This document shows positions 14,078-21,112 of a stretch of DNA of 64,000 nucleotides, piece after piece. Made by a program: the position numbers and the translations under genes. Numbering within the stretch: the first letter of the stretch is position 1; the number at the start of each line of letters is the position of its first letter. The notes beneath the pieces are model-generated. The model was not told where the DNA came from. It saw nothing but the letters and a program-made list of their open reading frames with translations, and made no database searches. The DNA is from Pseudomonas sp. 5P_3.1_Bac2 (GTDB lineage: Bacteria; Pseudomonadota; Gammaproteobacteria; Pseudomonadales; Pseudomonadaceae), in NCBI RefSeq assembly GCF_025465995.1, contig NZ_JANLNY010000025.1:1-64000 (forward strand), in the 5' to 3' direction.

Positions 14078-14899
14078 CTTAGCTCTCCAATCAGACCCAA
14101 TAAAACCTTCAGCGCCCAGCATTGTCGAGCAATCCACAAATGATCCGCGAATCAGGATAACAGCAGTGAATAAACTGATTTACGAGTGGCAAATAAACAT
14201 CGCGAGTCAAAAAAGTAAATATCACTGAATAACCAAGACCCAAAATAAACCTGTAGGAAGATTGCACTGAAATGCCACATCCGAGGCAAAGTAGCCGAAC
14301 GCGCACAGATAAATGACTGCCCAAGGGGCATAAAACAAGCCTAGGGTTATGCATCATCAGATCGGCGCACATAAAGCCCCCGGTGGATGACAACAGCGTC
14401 ATCCACCCTACGGGCCATACCACTCAGCCGCAGCCGAGGGGTGGATCGGGGCGTGTAGCTGATCCACCATGAGCGATCCACGCCGACGCACAAATCGCCG
14501 CCCAGCGCGAGCCCAGGCAGCGGCAATAAAAGCCCATCGCTAAACGACCATAGATCAGTGCACATAAAGCCCCCGGTGGATGACAACAGCGTCATCCACC
14601 CTACGGGCCATACCACTCAGCCGCAGTCGTAGGGTGGATCAGGGCGTGTAGCTGAGCGTCCCCCTCCACCATGAGCGCTCCACAGCCAGGCATAAAGCGC
14701 AGGCCGAGCGCGGGGGGCGGTCAGTTGAGTGAACGTCGGCGTTCAGGCAGAAACAGCGAGGCGAAGGTCAGCCCGGGGGCGGATAAAAGCCGTTTTATCC
14801 AGCCGGCCGGGGCATACCAGTTAACGCTCCGTGAGCGGCGTAGTGACGAAGGCCGGCGCTTCAATACCCACAAACGTAGGAATCCAGCGCCAACCCCCG
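14078..14899. repeat. Leader of module C and composite repeat cluster
   Basis: The module C leader runs to about 14,350. Two composite repeat units follow (cores near 14,365-14,420 and 14,550-14,610, palindromes near 14,440 and 14,630), matching 12,388-12,645 in order. From about 14,700 to 14,899 the sequence is GC-rich with a GGATAAAAGCCGTTTTATCC inverted repeat at about 14,782. I see no convincing gene; open frames on both strands have no recognisable product. Confidence 0.75.
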
Positions 14900-15265
14900 T
14901 TAGGACGTTTTGTCGTCGTGGGCACTCTGCTGGCCGGCGACCATGGCCAGGGCGGACACCACTTTGCACACGCTTTGCTGGTCAGCCGCGCTGATCTGAC
15001 GAAAGAATTTGAGCAATTCGCTCTCCTCCGGGCTGAGGCTGCTGTCACCCGGCTGGTGCGGCTCGCCGGTGAGGATGTAGTGGATGTCCACGCCCACGCC
15101 GGCCACGGCTAAGAGGTAGTGGCAGTCCGGGCTACGGGTACCTTTCTCATAGTTGTACTGACTGTTTTTGGCCGCTCCAGCTAGGGCGGCGAAGTCGGTT
15201 TGGTTGTAGCCCAAGCGTTCGCGCTCGGATTTAAGGCGCTGGCCAATTCCCACATATGTCTCCAT
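14900..15265 (-). CDS. Phage repressor, Cro/CI-type XRE helix-turn-helix protein
   Basis: The product is 121 residues from ATG at 15265, or 117 from a GTG at 15253 that has a better placed GGAG. Residues ~8-60 form the helix-turn-helix: IGQRLKSERERLGYNQTDFA, then AGAAKNSQYNYEKGTRSPD. The tail SPEESELLKFFRQISAADQQ is typical of small phage repressors without a LexA-type peptidase domain, so induction should not be by RecA self-cleavage. It is divergent from the early genes across a 66-bp control region and probably keeps lysogeny. Confidence 0.88.
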   Translation of the reverse strand: METYVGIGQRLKSERERLGYNQTDFAALAGAAKNSQYNYEKGTRSPDCHYLLAVAGVGVDIHYILTGEPHQPGDSSLSPEESELLKFFRQISAADQQSVCKVVSALAMVAGQQSAHDDKTS

Positions 15266-15272
15266 TCAAGGA

Positions 15273-15301
15273 TTGACAGTCCCAATAACGAGGGAAATAA
15301 T
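15273..15301 (+). promoter_or_regulatory. Early rightward promoter
   Basis: TTGACA (15273-15278) and AATAAT (15296-15301) are separated by 17 bp, a near-consensus sigma-70 promoter starting transcription at about 15,308 toward the gp16-like gene. It lies in the repressor/early gene divergence and is the natural target of the repressor. Confidence 0.78.
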
Positions 15302-15310
15302 CCCCACATC

Positions 15311-15330
15311 ATCACACGAAATCACACGAA
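15311..15330 (+). promoter_or_regulatory. Direct-repeat operator candidate
   Basis: ATCACACGAA occurs twice back to back (15311-15320 and 15321-15330), just past the predicted transcription start and directly before the ATG at 15332. One helical turn per unit fits a protein binding the same DNA face twice. It may be a repressor or gp16 site. Confidence 0.5.
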
Positions 15331-15331
15331 A

Positions 15332-15550
15332 ATGACTATGCCTAAGGGTTATCCAAGCGAGCAAGTCTGTGCGACAGCCCGGCAGATGCTGCTGACACAG
15401 GGTATCAGTGCTAAAGCATGGGCTATTCAACACCAACTCTCGCCGAGCACGGTGTACGCGGTTCTCAATGGCCACAAAAAATGCCTGCGCGGCGAAGCGC
15501 ACCGCGCTGCCGTGTTGTTAGGGATTAAAGACGGCGTCATCCACTACTAA
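15332..15550 (+). CDS. BcepMu gp16-like phage DNA-binding protein
   Basis: The 72-residue product reads MTMPKGYPSEQVCATARQML, then AWAIQHQLSPSTVYAVLNGH and KKCLRGEAHRAAVLLGIKDG. The last part is the hallmark of the BcepMu gp16 family of small phage helix-turn-helix proteins. It is the first gene of the rightward early transcript, where Cro or Cox would be expected. ATG at 15332 was chosen over an earlier start inside the control region. Confidence 0.85.
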   Translation: MTMPKGYPSEQVCATARQMLLTQGISAKAWAIQHQLSPSTVYAVLNGHKKCLRGEAHRAAVLLGIKDGVIHY

Positions 15551-15575
15551 ACACACTCCAGGGAGGGATTGTTCG

Positions 15576-15638
15576 ATGCAAACCCAGTACACCATCACCC
15601 ACACAGGGCAGCAGCTGCACAGCGGTGGCCCACTATGA
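15576..15638 (+). CDS. 20-residue leader ORF upstream of ogr
   Basis: An ATG at 15576 follows a strong AGGGAGGG ribosome-binding site and encodes MQTQYTITHTGQQLHSGGPL. Its TGA overlaps the ATG of ogr (ATGA at 15635-15638), and ogr has no good site of its own. This suggests the small frame is translated to feed ribosomes into ogr. No known domain. Confidence 0.55.
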   Translation: MQTQYTITHTGQQLHSGGPL

Positions 15639-15892
15639 GCGTCTACAAATTAGTCTGCCCGGCCTGCGGCAGCAGCATGCGCATCCGCAGCAGCGAGGGG
15701 CAAACCCCGTGTTTTCGCTCCATTTATTTCCAGTGCAACAGCTTGCCGTGCGGCGCCACCTTCAGTGGCTGCATGACCATTGATTACGAGCTGAGCCCCT
15801 CCGGCATGGAGCAGCCGTTGTTGAAGTTACCCCTAGCGCCGAGCTTGGAGCGGCAAAAAGCCCTGCGTGATCAACGCACCCCCAGCGCCTAA
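15635..15892 (+). CDS. ogr: Ogr/Delta-like late transcription activator (zinc finger)
   Basis: The 85-residue product has Cys8, Cys11, Cys34 and Cys39. This CxxC-x22-CxxxxC spacing is the same as in P2 Ogr. Ogr/Delta proteins bind zinc and activate P2-type late promoters by touching the RNA polymerase alpha subunit. It should turn on the late tail operon at the left. It lies with the early genes rather than after gpD, where P2 carries it. The C-terminal ~30 residues are longer than in P2 and Pro/Leu-rich. Confidence 0.9.
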   Translation: MSVYKLVCPACGSSMRIRSSEGQTPCFRSIYFQCNSLPCGATFSGCMTIDYELSPSGMEQPLLKLPLAPSLERQKALRDQRTPSA

Positions 15893-15908
15893 ATGGATTG
15901 AGGCCGTC

Positions 15909-16154
15909 ATGACTGCTTATCCCGCGTTAGCGTCCCGTTTTAACAGCGATTACCGCAGTACTTTGCAAAGCGTGGCCAGCCGTTATCTGGCGCGCCACGC
16001 CCATGAACACCTGCATGACGAGCAACTCTTTCGCCGCGCCTGCGCCCATCTGCAAAGCCTGCAGGTGCCGCTGTATCTGGCCCAGCGTCTGGTCCATCTG
16101 GCCATGACGCAAGCATCGACGCCCCCCCATACCGCCCCGCCCGGCGTCGGCTAA
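15909..16154 (+). CDS. Small phage protein of unknown function
   Basis: The 81-residue product is helical: MTAYPALASRFNSDYRSTLQ, then RRACAHLQSLQVPLYLAQRL. I chose ATG at 15909, with a TTGAGG site six bases upstream; the frame is open to 15867, overlapping ogr. No family recognised. Position between ogr and the primase suggests an early replication-region gene. Confidence 0.6.
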   Translation: MTAYPALASRFNSDYRSTLQSVASRYLARHAHEHLHDEQLFRRACAHLQSLQVPLYLAQRLVHLAMTQASTPPHTAPPGVG

Positions 16155-16234
16155 AGCCGCCCCACGCTTGCCTGTTGCTGCCAGCCCACGTTCGTGGGTT
16201 GTGGCGCCCTATTGCCTGTTGTTTGGAGAGACCC

Positions 16235-16324
16235 ATGCACCCGCTTATTTTGCTCAGGCCCCAGCCGCCTGCCCCCGGCCCGCGTAAGCCGTTGCCCACC
16301 CGCGGAGCCCTGGCCCATGCGTGA
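16235..16324 (+). CDS. 29-residue leader ORF upstream of the primase
   Basis: ATG at 16235 follows a good GGAGAG site and encodes MHPLILLRPQPPAPGPRKPL plus nine residues. Its TGA (16322-16324) overlaps the primase ATG at 16317. It is the second short frame in this operon with a strong ribosome-binding site whose stop overlaps the next start. No domain recognised; proline-rich. Confidence 0.45.
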   Translation: MHPLILLRPQPPAPGPRKPLPTRGALAHA

Positions 16325-19040
16325 TATGGACAACGCCACGCGCCACGAGGTGTTGCAGCGCCTGCAGCGCGACTTCGGCCTCAAGCCCATCAGCGGCACC
16401 CACTACCTGCGCCACGGCAGCTGCCCGGCCTGTGGCAAAAAGGAGCTGTATGCGCGGCACGATCAGCCTTGGTTTATCAAATGCGGCCGCGAGAGCAAAT
16501 GCGCCGAGCAGTGGCACATCAAGGAGCTCTACGACGACCTGTTCGACGACTGGAGCAAGCGCTCGCCGGTCAGCGATGAACAGCCCCAGCGCAGCGCCGA
16601 CGACTACTTAAGCTTCGCCCGCGGCTTCGACTTAAACCTCATCAAGGGCAGCTACAGCCAGGAGCATTACTACGACCGCGAACGCAATATCGGCAGCGCC
16701 ACCGTGCGCTTTGCCCTCGGGCACGGCGGCTATTGGGAGCGCCTGATCGACCGCCCACAGCGCTTCGGCCAGAAAAAAGCGCGCTTCGCCCCCGGCCAAT
16801 CGCCCAAGGGATATTGGTGGACGCTGCCTGAACAGGACCTGATCAACGCCAAAGAAATCTGGATAGTCGAAGGCATTTTCGACGCCATTGCCCTCAGCCA
16901 TCACGGCCTCATCGCCGTGTCCGCCATGAGCAGCGGCGCCTTCCCCGAGCAGGATCTAAAAGAGCTCAGCCGCCAGCGCGGCGGCAAACTGCCGCACCTG
17001 GTCTGGGCCCTGGACAACGAGCCCGGCGCCCGGCGTTTTATCCGCAAACACGCGTCACTGGCCCGCGAACTGGGCTATCAATCCAGCGCCGCGCAAATCC
17101 CCCAGCCCGGGCGCAAGCTCGACTGGAACGACCTGCACCAGCGCTGGCTGTTTATCGACAACCTTGAGGCGCGCCGCGAACGCATCCAGCGCGACCTCAA
17201 AGAAGCGCGCTACCACGGCGACCTGCTGCTGGCCGAAAGCGCCGCCGAAAAAGGCGCGCTGATGTACCAATGGCGCGAGCGCTATGAGTTTCACTTCGCC
17301 TACGAGAACCGCCTGTACTGGTTCAAGATGGACCTGGAGAAATTCAACAAAGCCCTGCAGCAACTGGAAAACTCCGAGCGCCACGAAGACGCCCTGCTCA
17401 ACGACCGCCAGCGCCGCGACAAAGCCCTGCGCCAGTGCGGCGCGGTGACCGAGATCGCCAACTGCTACCCGCAGGCCCTGTACTTTCAGCGCAACGAAGT
17501 GACCGACGAGAGCTGGTACTACTTTCGCGTCGACTTCCCCCACGACGAACCCAGCGTGCGCAACACCTTCACCGGCGGCCAGGTGGCGGCCGCCAGCGAG
17601 TTTAAAAAACGCCTGCTCGGCATGGCCGCCGGCGCCGTCTTCACCGGCAGCGGCGCGCAGCTGGACAAGATCATGCGCGAGCAACTGTTCGCCCTCAAAA
17701 CCGTGCAAACCATCGACTACATCGGCTACAGCAAAGAGCACGGCTGCTACGTGTTTGGCGACTTAGCCGTGCGGGGCGGCGTGGTCGAGCGGGCCAACGC
17801 CGAGGACTATTTCGAGTTTAAAAAACTGCGCCTCAAGACCCTGCAAAAGTCCCTTAAGCTGGAAATCAACGCCGACGCCAACAGCGACACCCAGCCCTGG
17901 TTCGACTGGCTGTGGGAATGCTTCGGCGCCCAAGGCGTGATCGCCCTGACCTACTGGTTTGGCTCACTGTTTGCCGAGCAGATCCGCGCCCAGTACCAGT
18001 CCTTCCCCTTTTTAGAAGTGACCGGTGAAGCCGGCGCCGGCAAATCGACGCTGCTGATGTTCCTCTGGAAACTGCTCGGGCGCCCCGATGAAGAAGGCAA
18101 AGACCCCTCGAAAATGAGCCGCGCCGGCCTGCGCCGCTGGCTCGGTCAAGTCTCCGGCATGCCCCTGGTGTTGCTCGAAGCCGACCGCAGCGACCCCAAC
18201 AGCGGCAACCCCAACAAAGCCTTCGACTTCGATGAATTCAAACCGCTGTTCAACGGCGGCAGCCTGGGCGTGACCGGGGTCAAAACCGGCGGCAACGAAA
18301 CCCACGAACCGCCGTTTCGCGGCACCCTGGTCATGAGCCAAAACGCCACCGTGACCGGCTCCGAAGCGATCCTCACGCGCATCGTCAAACTGCACTTCGT
18401 GCGCCCCACCGTCACCAGCGCCAGCCGCGCCGCGGTGGACAACCTCAACCACCTAAGCGCCCGCGACGTCAGCCACTTTTTGCTGCGCGCCGTGCGCGGC
18501 GAACAACAGGTGCTGGCCACCTTCGCCCGCCAGGTCAAGGTCCACGAAACCAGCCTGCGCGCCATCCGCGAGATCCGCGTAGAGCGCATCATCAAAAACC
18601 ACGCGCAGCTGCTCGCCCTGCTCGATGCGCTGAGCGAATTGGTGCCCATCAGCGCCAGCCAACTGCTCGCCACCCAAGCCGAACTGCTGAGCATGGCCGT
18701 GGCCCGCCAAGGCGCGATCAACGCCGACCCAGAAGAAGTGCGGACCTTCTGGGAAGTCTACGACTACCTCGAATCGCTGCGCGATGAAGCCGTGGTCAAC
18801 CACAGCAAAAAGCCCGACATCATCGCCATCAACCTCAACGAATTTGCCGAACGCGCCGCCGAACACCGGCAAAAACTGGCCGACGTCGCCACCCTGCGCA
18901 GCCTGCTGCGCAACAGCCGCTCACGCCCCTGCCTGGACGTCAACCGCGCCACCGACAGTGCCGTACGCAGCCACTACAACGCACACAACCCCCTGTCGCC
19001 ACGCTGTGTCACCGTCAAATGCTGGATATTTCGCGCCTAA
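16317..19040 (+). CDS. Phage primase-helicase (Zn finger, toprim, P-loop helicase)
   Basis: The product has 907 residues. A zinc ribbon has Cys36, Cys39, Cys56 and Cys62. A toprim domain has IWIVEGIFDAIAL (Glu185) and WALDNEPGARR (Asp233, Glu235). A C-terminal helicase has Walker A GEAGAGKST (residues 570-578) and a likely Walker B MPLVLLEAD. It should synthesise primers and unwind DNA at the phage fork. ATG at 16317 matches the start of conserved sequence; the frame opens at 16194. The central ~250 residues are unfamiliar. Confidence 0.9.
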   Translation: MRDMDNATRHEVLQRLQRDFGLKPISGTHYLRHGSCPACGKKELYARHDQPWFIKCGRESKCAEQWHIKELYDDLFDDWSKRSPVSDEQPQRSADDYLSFARGFDLNLIKGSYSQEHYYDRERNIGSATVRFALGHGGYWERLIDRPQRFGQKKARFAPGQSPKGYWWTLPEQDLINAKEIWIVEGIFDAIALSHHGLIAVSAMSSGAFPEQDLKELSRQRGGKLPHLVWALDNEPGARRFIRKHASLARELGYQSSAAQIPQPGRKLDWNDLHQRWLFIDNLEARRERIQRDLKEARYHGDLLLAESAAEKGALMYQWRERYEFHFAYENRLYWFKMDLEKFNKALQQLENSERHEDALLNDRQRRDKALRQCGAVTEIANCYPQALYFQRNEVTDESWYYFRVDFPHDEPSVRNTFTGGQVAAASEFKKRLLGMAAGAVFTGSGAQLDKIMREQLFALKTVQTIDYIGYSKEHGCYVFGDLAVRGGVVERANAEDYFEFKKLRLKTLQKSLKLEINADANSDTQPWFDWLWECFGAQGVIALTYWFGSLFAEQIRAQYQSFPFLEVTGEAGAGKSTLLMFLWKLLGRPDEEGKDPSKMSRAGLRRWLGQVSGMPLVLLEADRSDPNSGNPNKAFDFDEFKPLFNGGSLGVTGVKTGGNETHEPPFRGTLVMSQNATVTGSEAILTRIVKLHFVRPTVTSASRAAVDNLNHLSARDVSHFLLRAVRGEQQVLATFARQVKVHETSLRAIREIRVERIIKNHAQLLALLDALSELVPISASQLLATQAELLSMAVARQGAINADPEEVRTFWEVYDYLESLRDEAVVNHSKKPDIIAINLNEFAERAAEHRQKLADVATLRSLLRNSRSRPCLDVNRATDSAVRSHYNAHNPLSPRCVTVKCWIFRA

Positions 19041-19059
19041 GCGCGCAAGGAGATAGGCT

Positions 19060-19986
19060 ATGGAAAGCCGTGTTTGCAACGCGTTAAAAATCGCCTTACC
19101 GCCACACAACGCCGCCTCGGACCACCCCGCCATGCCACCGGCAACGACACCTAAAGCCACACCGAGAAGGCCCCGACACGCCGCGCCGAGTGCCCATCGC
19201 CAACCGCTAAACGAAGATGCTGACAACGCGATGCAAGACGTCGTGGCACCAGCAAACAGCCGTCAAAGCGCCGCGCCGAATACCCATCGCCAACCGCTAA
19301 ACCCAGAGGCTGGCAGCGATTTGCAAAGCGCCGTGACACCGGCACATAACCGTCAAAACGCCACGCAGAGTGCTCATCACCAACCGCTAAACCCAGAGGC
19401 TGGCAACACAGTGCAAAGCACCGTAGCGCCGGCACACAGCCGCCAAAACGCCGCGCCGAATACCCATCACCAACCGCTAAAAACAGAGGCTGGCAACGCG
19501 CTGCAAAGCGCCGTAGCGCCGGCGCCGCGCGCCTTTAGCCTTGACCGCCGACGCCGCGCCCATACGGCCTGCCCGAAGCCGCCCAGAATCCCGCAACGCC
19601 GCACCCATAACCACAACAATGATGACCTCACCTATGACTTGCTCAATGCCAACGAGCCCATCCATTCAAGGAGTTGTGCCATGCCAGGAACGCCAATGCC
19701 TGTAAGCCATCGCCCCGTACACACGCCGGGCGCAACCGCTGCGCCAGCCACCGAGCCAACGCAGCGCGCGCACGCGCAGCGCCACTTACCGCCGCCCACC
19801 AGCGCGCCGGCGCAGCGTGTCGAACGAGCCCTGGCGCCATTGCCCGCCGCACCGCCGCGCCCAAACACAGCCCCAGCGCCCGCATGGCCCGCCCAAACAC
19901 AACCCGCAGGCAGCCGCCACGCCAGCGCCGCCGCCCCTGCTCACTCCATCGCCCTAGCTCAGAACAATACCCGAGGTGACGTATGA
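19060..19986 (+). CDS. Low-complexity protein with 30-residue repeats (unknown function)
   Basis: The 308-residue frame starts at ATG 19060 after a strong AAGGAG, and ends with TGA overlapping the next start (ATGA at 19983). It is rich in Pro, Ala, His and Asn and should be disordered. Residues ~46-165 are four copies of a 30-residue unit containing HHQPLNPEAGN and AVAPAHSRQNA. A second AAGGAG precedes an in-frame ATG at 19681, so a separate 101-residue product is possible. No domain is recognisable, and the opposite strand is also partly open, so coding status is not certain. Confidence 0.5.
   Translation: MESRVCNALKIALPPHNAASDHPAMPPATTPKATPRRPRHAAPSAHRQPLNEDADNAMQDVVAPANSRQSAAPNTHRQPLNPEAGSDLQSAVTPAHNRQNATQSAHHQPLNPEAGNTVQSTVAPAHSRQNAAPNTHHQPLKTEAGNALQSAVAPAPRAFSLDRRRRAHTACPKPPRIPQRRTHNHNNDDLTYDLLNANEPIHSRSCAMPGTPMPVSHRPVHTPGATAAPATEPTQRAHAQRHLPPPTSAPAQRVERALAPLPAAPPRPNTAPAPAWPAQTQPAGSRHASAAAPAHSIALAQNNTRGDV
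19195..19554 (+). repeat. 90-bp tandem repeats (four units)
   Basis: Units begin at 19195, 19285, 19375 and 19465 with CATCRCCAACCGCTAAA. The 90-bp period preserves the frame of the surrounding ORF. Units differ by several bases, so the array is older than the tail-fibre repeats. Confidence 0.93.
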
Positions 19987-20252
19987 CATCCGCCAACACC
20001 ACATTCCTGTTAATGGCCCAATACGGCGGCAAAGCGGTGATCCCGCTGGAAGAAGTGCGCCGCGACTTCTTCAGCCACCTGACCATCGAAAGCTTCCGCC
20101 GCAAAGTCACCAACGGCTCCATCGACCTGGTCGTCACCGCCCTGGAAAACAGCCAAAAAGGCCACCGCGGCGTCCACCTCAACGACCTCGTGCACTACAT
20201 CGACAAACAACGCGAACTGGCCCTGCGCGAACACCAAAAACTGCACCGCTGA
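19983..20252 (+). CDS. PrtN-family pyocin activator-like protein
   Basis: The 89-residue product, with FLLMAQYGGKAVIPLEEVRR near the start and GHRGVHLNDLVHYIDKQREL near the end, fits the PyocinActivator (PrtN) family. PrtN activates pyocin genes in P. aeruginosa. Small relatives next to prophage integrases may act as excisionases or early activators. It overlaps the preceding ORF by 4 bp and points toward the convergent integrase gene. An Xis-like role is inference. Confidence 0.82.
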   Translation: MTSANTTFLLMAQYGGKAVIPLEEVRRDFFSHLTIESFRRKVTNGSIDLVVTALENSQKGHRGVHLNDLVHYIDKQRELALREHQKLHR

Positions 20253-20738
20253 GCCCCCGCCCACGGCTGCGGCCTCACCCCAGGGTGGATGGATAAAACG
20301 CCATCCACCCTCCCCCCATCACCCGCACCCCGCGATAACCCGCTACATCCAAGCCGTAGGTTAGACACCCGTAGGGTGGACAACGCGCAGCTTGTCCACC
20401 GCCCCCACGCCTCCCAGCCTCACCCCACGGCAGACAGATCCCCCCAGCTACGCCCCCCAATCCACCCTACATCGACAAACAACGCGAACTGGCCCTGCGC
20501 GAACACCAAAAACTGCACCGCTGAGCCCACCGCCCACGGCTGCAGCCTCCCCCCAGGGTGGATGGATAAAACGCCATCCACCCTACCCCCATCACCCGCA
20601 CCCCGCGATAACCCGCTACATCCAAGCCGTAGGTTAAACACCCGTAGGGTGGACAACGCGCAGCTTGTCCACCGCCCCACGACTCCCAGCCTCACCCCAC
20701 GCCAGACAGATACCCCCCAGCTACGCCCCCCAATCCAC
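20195..20738. repeat. 272-bp tandem duplication including the 3' end of the PrtN-like gene
   Basis: The segment from 20195 recurs from 20467 (offset 272 bp). The second copy retains the last ~19 codons of the PrtN-like gene, including its TGA, then the same run of palindromic repeats. The coding part of the two copies is identical as far as I can read. Confidence 0.92.
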
Positions 20739-21112
20739 CCTGCACCCCATACGCACCGAACCCTAAGGTGCCAATAGCCGCGCAGCGGCTTATTGCACCA
20801 TCAGCCCCCCCCCCCAAAAACTCCCCCTCTTACACCATCAACGCCCACAAAAAAGCCGAGCTAAGCTCGGCTTTGCGTACCTCATGCGCTGCCCGTCGTA
20901 AGGTGGACAACACCCAGTTTGTCCACCGCCCCACAGCTCCCAGCCCACGGCGGACATATAAATCCCCAGCTACGCACCTCGATCCACCCTGCACCCCATA
21001 CGCCACCGAACCGTAAGGTACCAATAGCCGCGCAGCGGCGTATTGCACCACACAGCCCCTCTCAGCCCCCCACCGAAGCTCATCCCTACGCGCCACCCGC
21101 CATCCAGCCCAA
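20253..21112. repeat. Repeat-rich region between the PrtN-like gene and the integrase
   Basis: No gene. Palindromic repeat copies lie near 20,282, 20,373, 20,557, 20,645, 20,900 and 20,985. A CCAATAGCCGCGCAGCGGCT-type motif lies near 20,771 and recurs near 21,024. A C-run sits at about 20,805. The first half is a tandem duplication listed separately. Confidence 0.85.
20852..20874 (-). terminator. Intrinsic terminator for the integrase transcript
   Basis: AAAGCCGAGC (20852-20861) and GCTCGGCTTT (20865-20874) pair around TAA. On the minus strand the stem is followed by a T-run. It lies about 240 bp beyond the integrase stop. Confidence 0.8.

Noticed and set aside
14109..14616. Minus-strand ORFs upstream of immunity module C
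   Set aside because: They are made of repeat and leader sequence; the homologous leaders of A and B are broken in these frames.
12388..14660. Integron-like gene cassette array
   Set aside because: Modules are bounded by repeats, but I see no attC-type R'/R'' boxes and no integron integrase; the immunity genes share one origin, unlike integron cassettes.
14671..14994. ORFs on both strands between the repeats and the repressor
   Set aside because: No ribosome-binding sites, no family resemblance, and partial overlap with the repressor gene.
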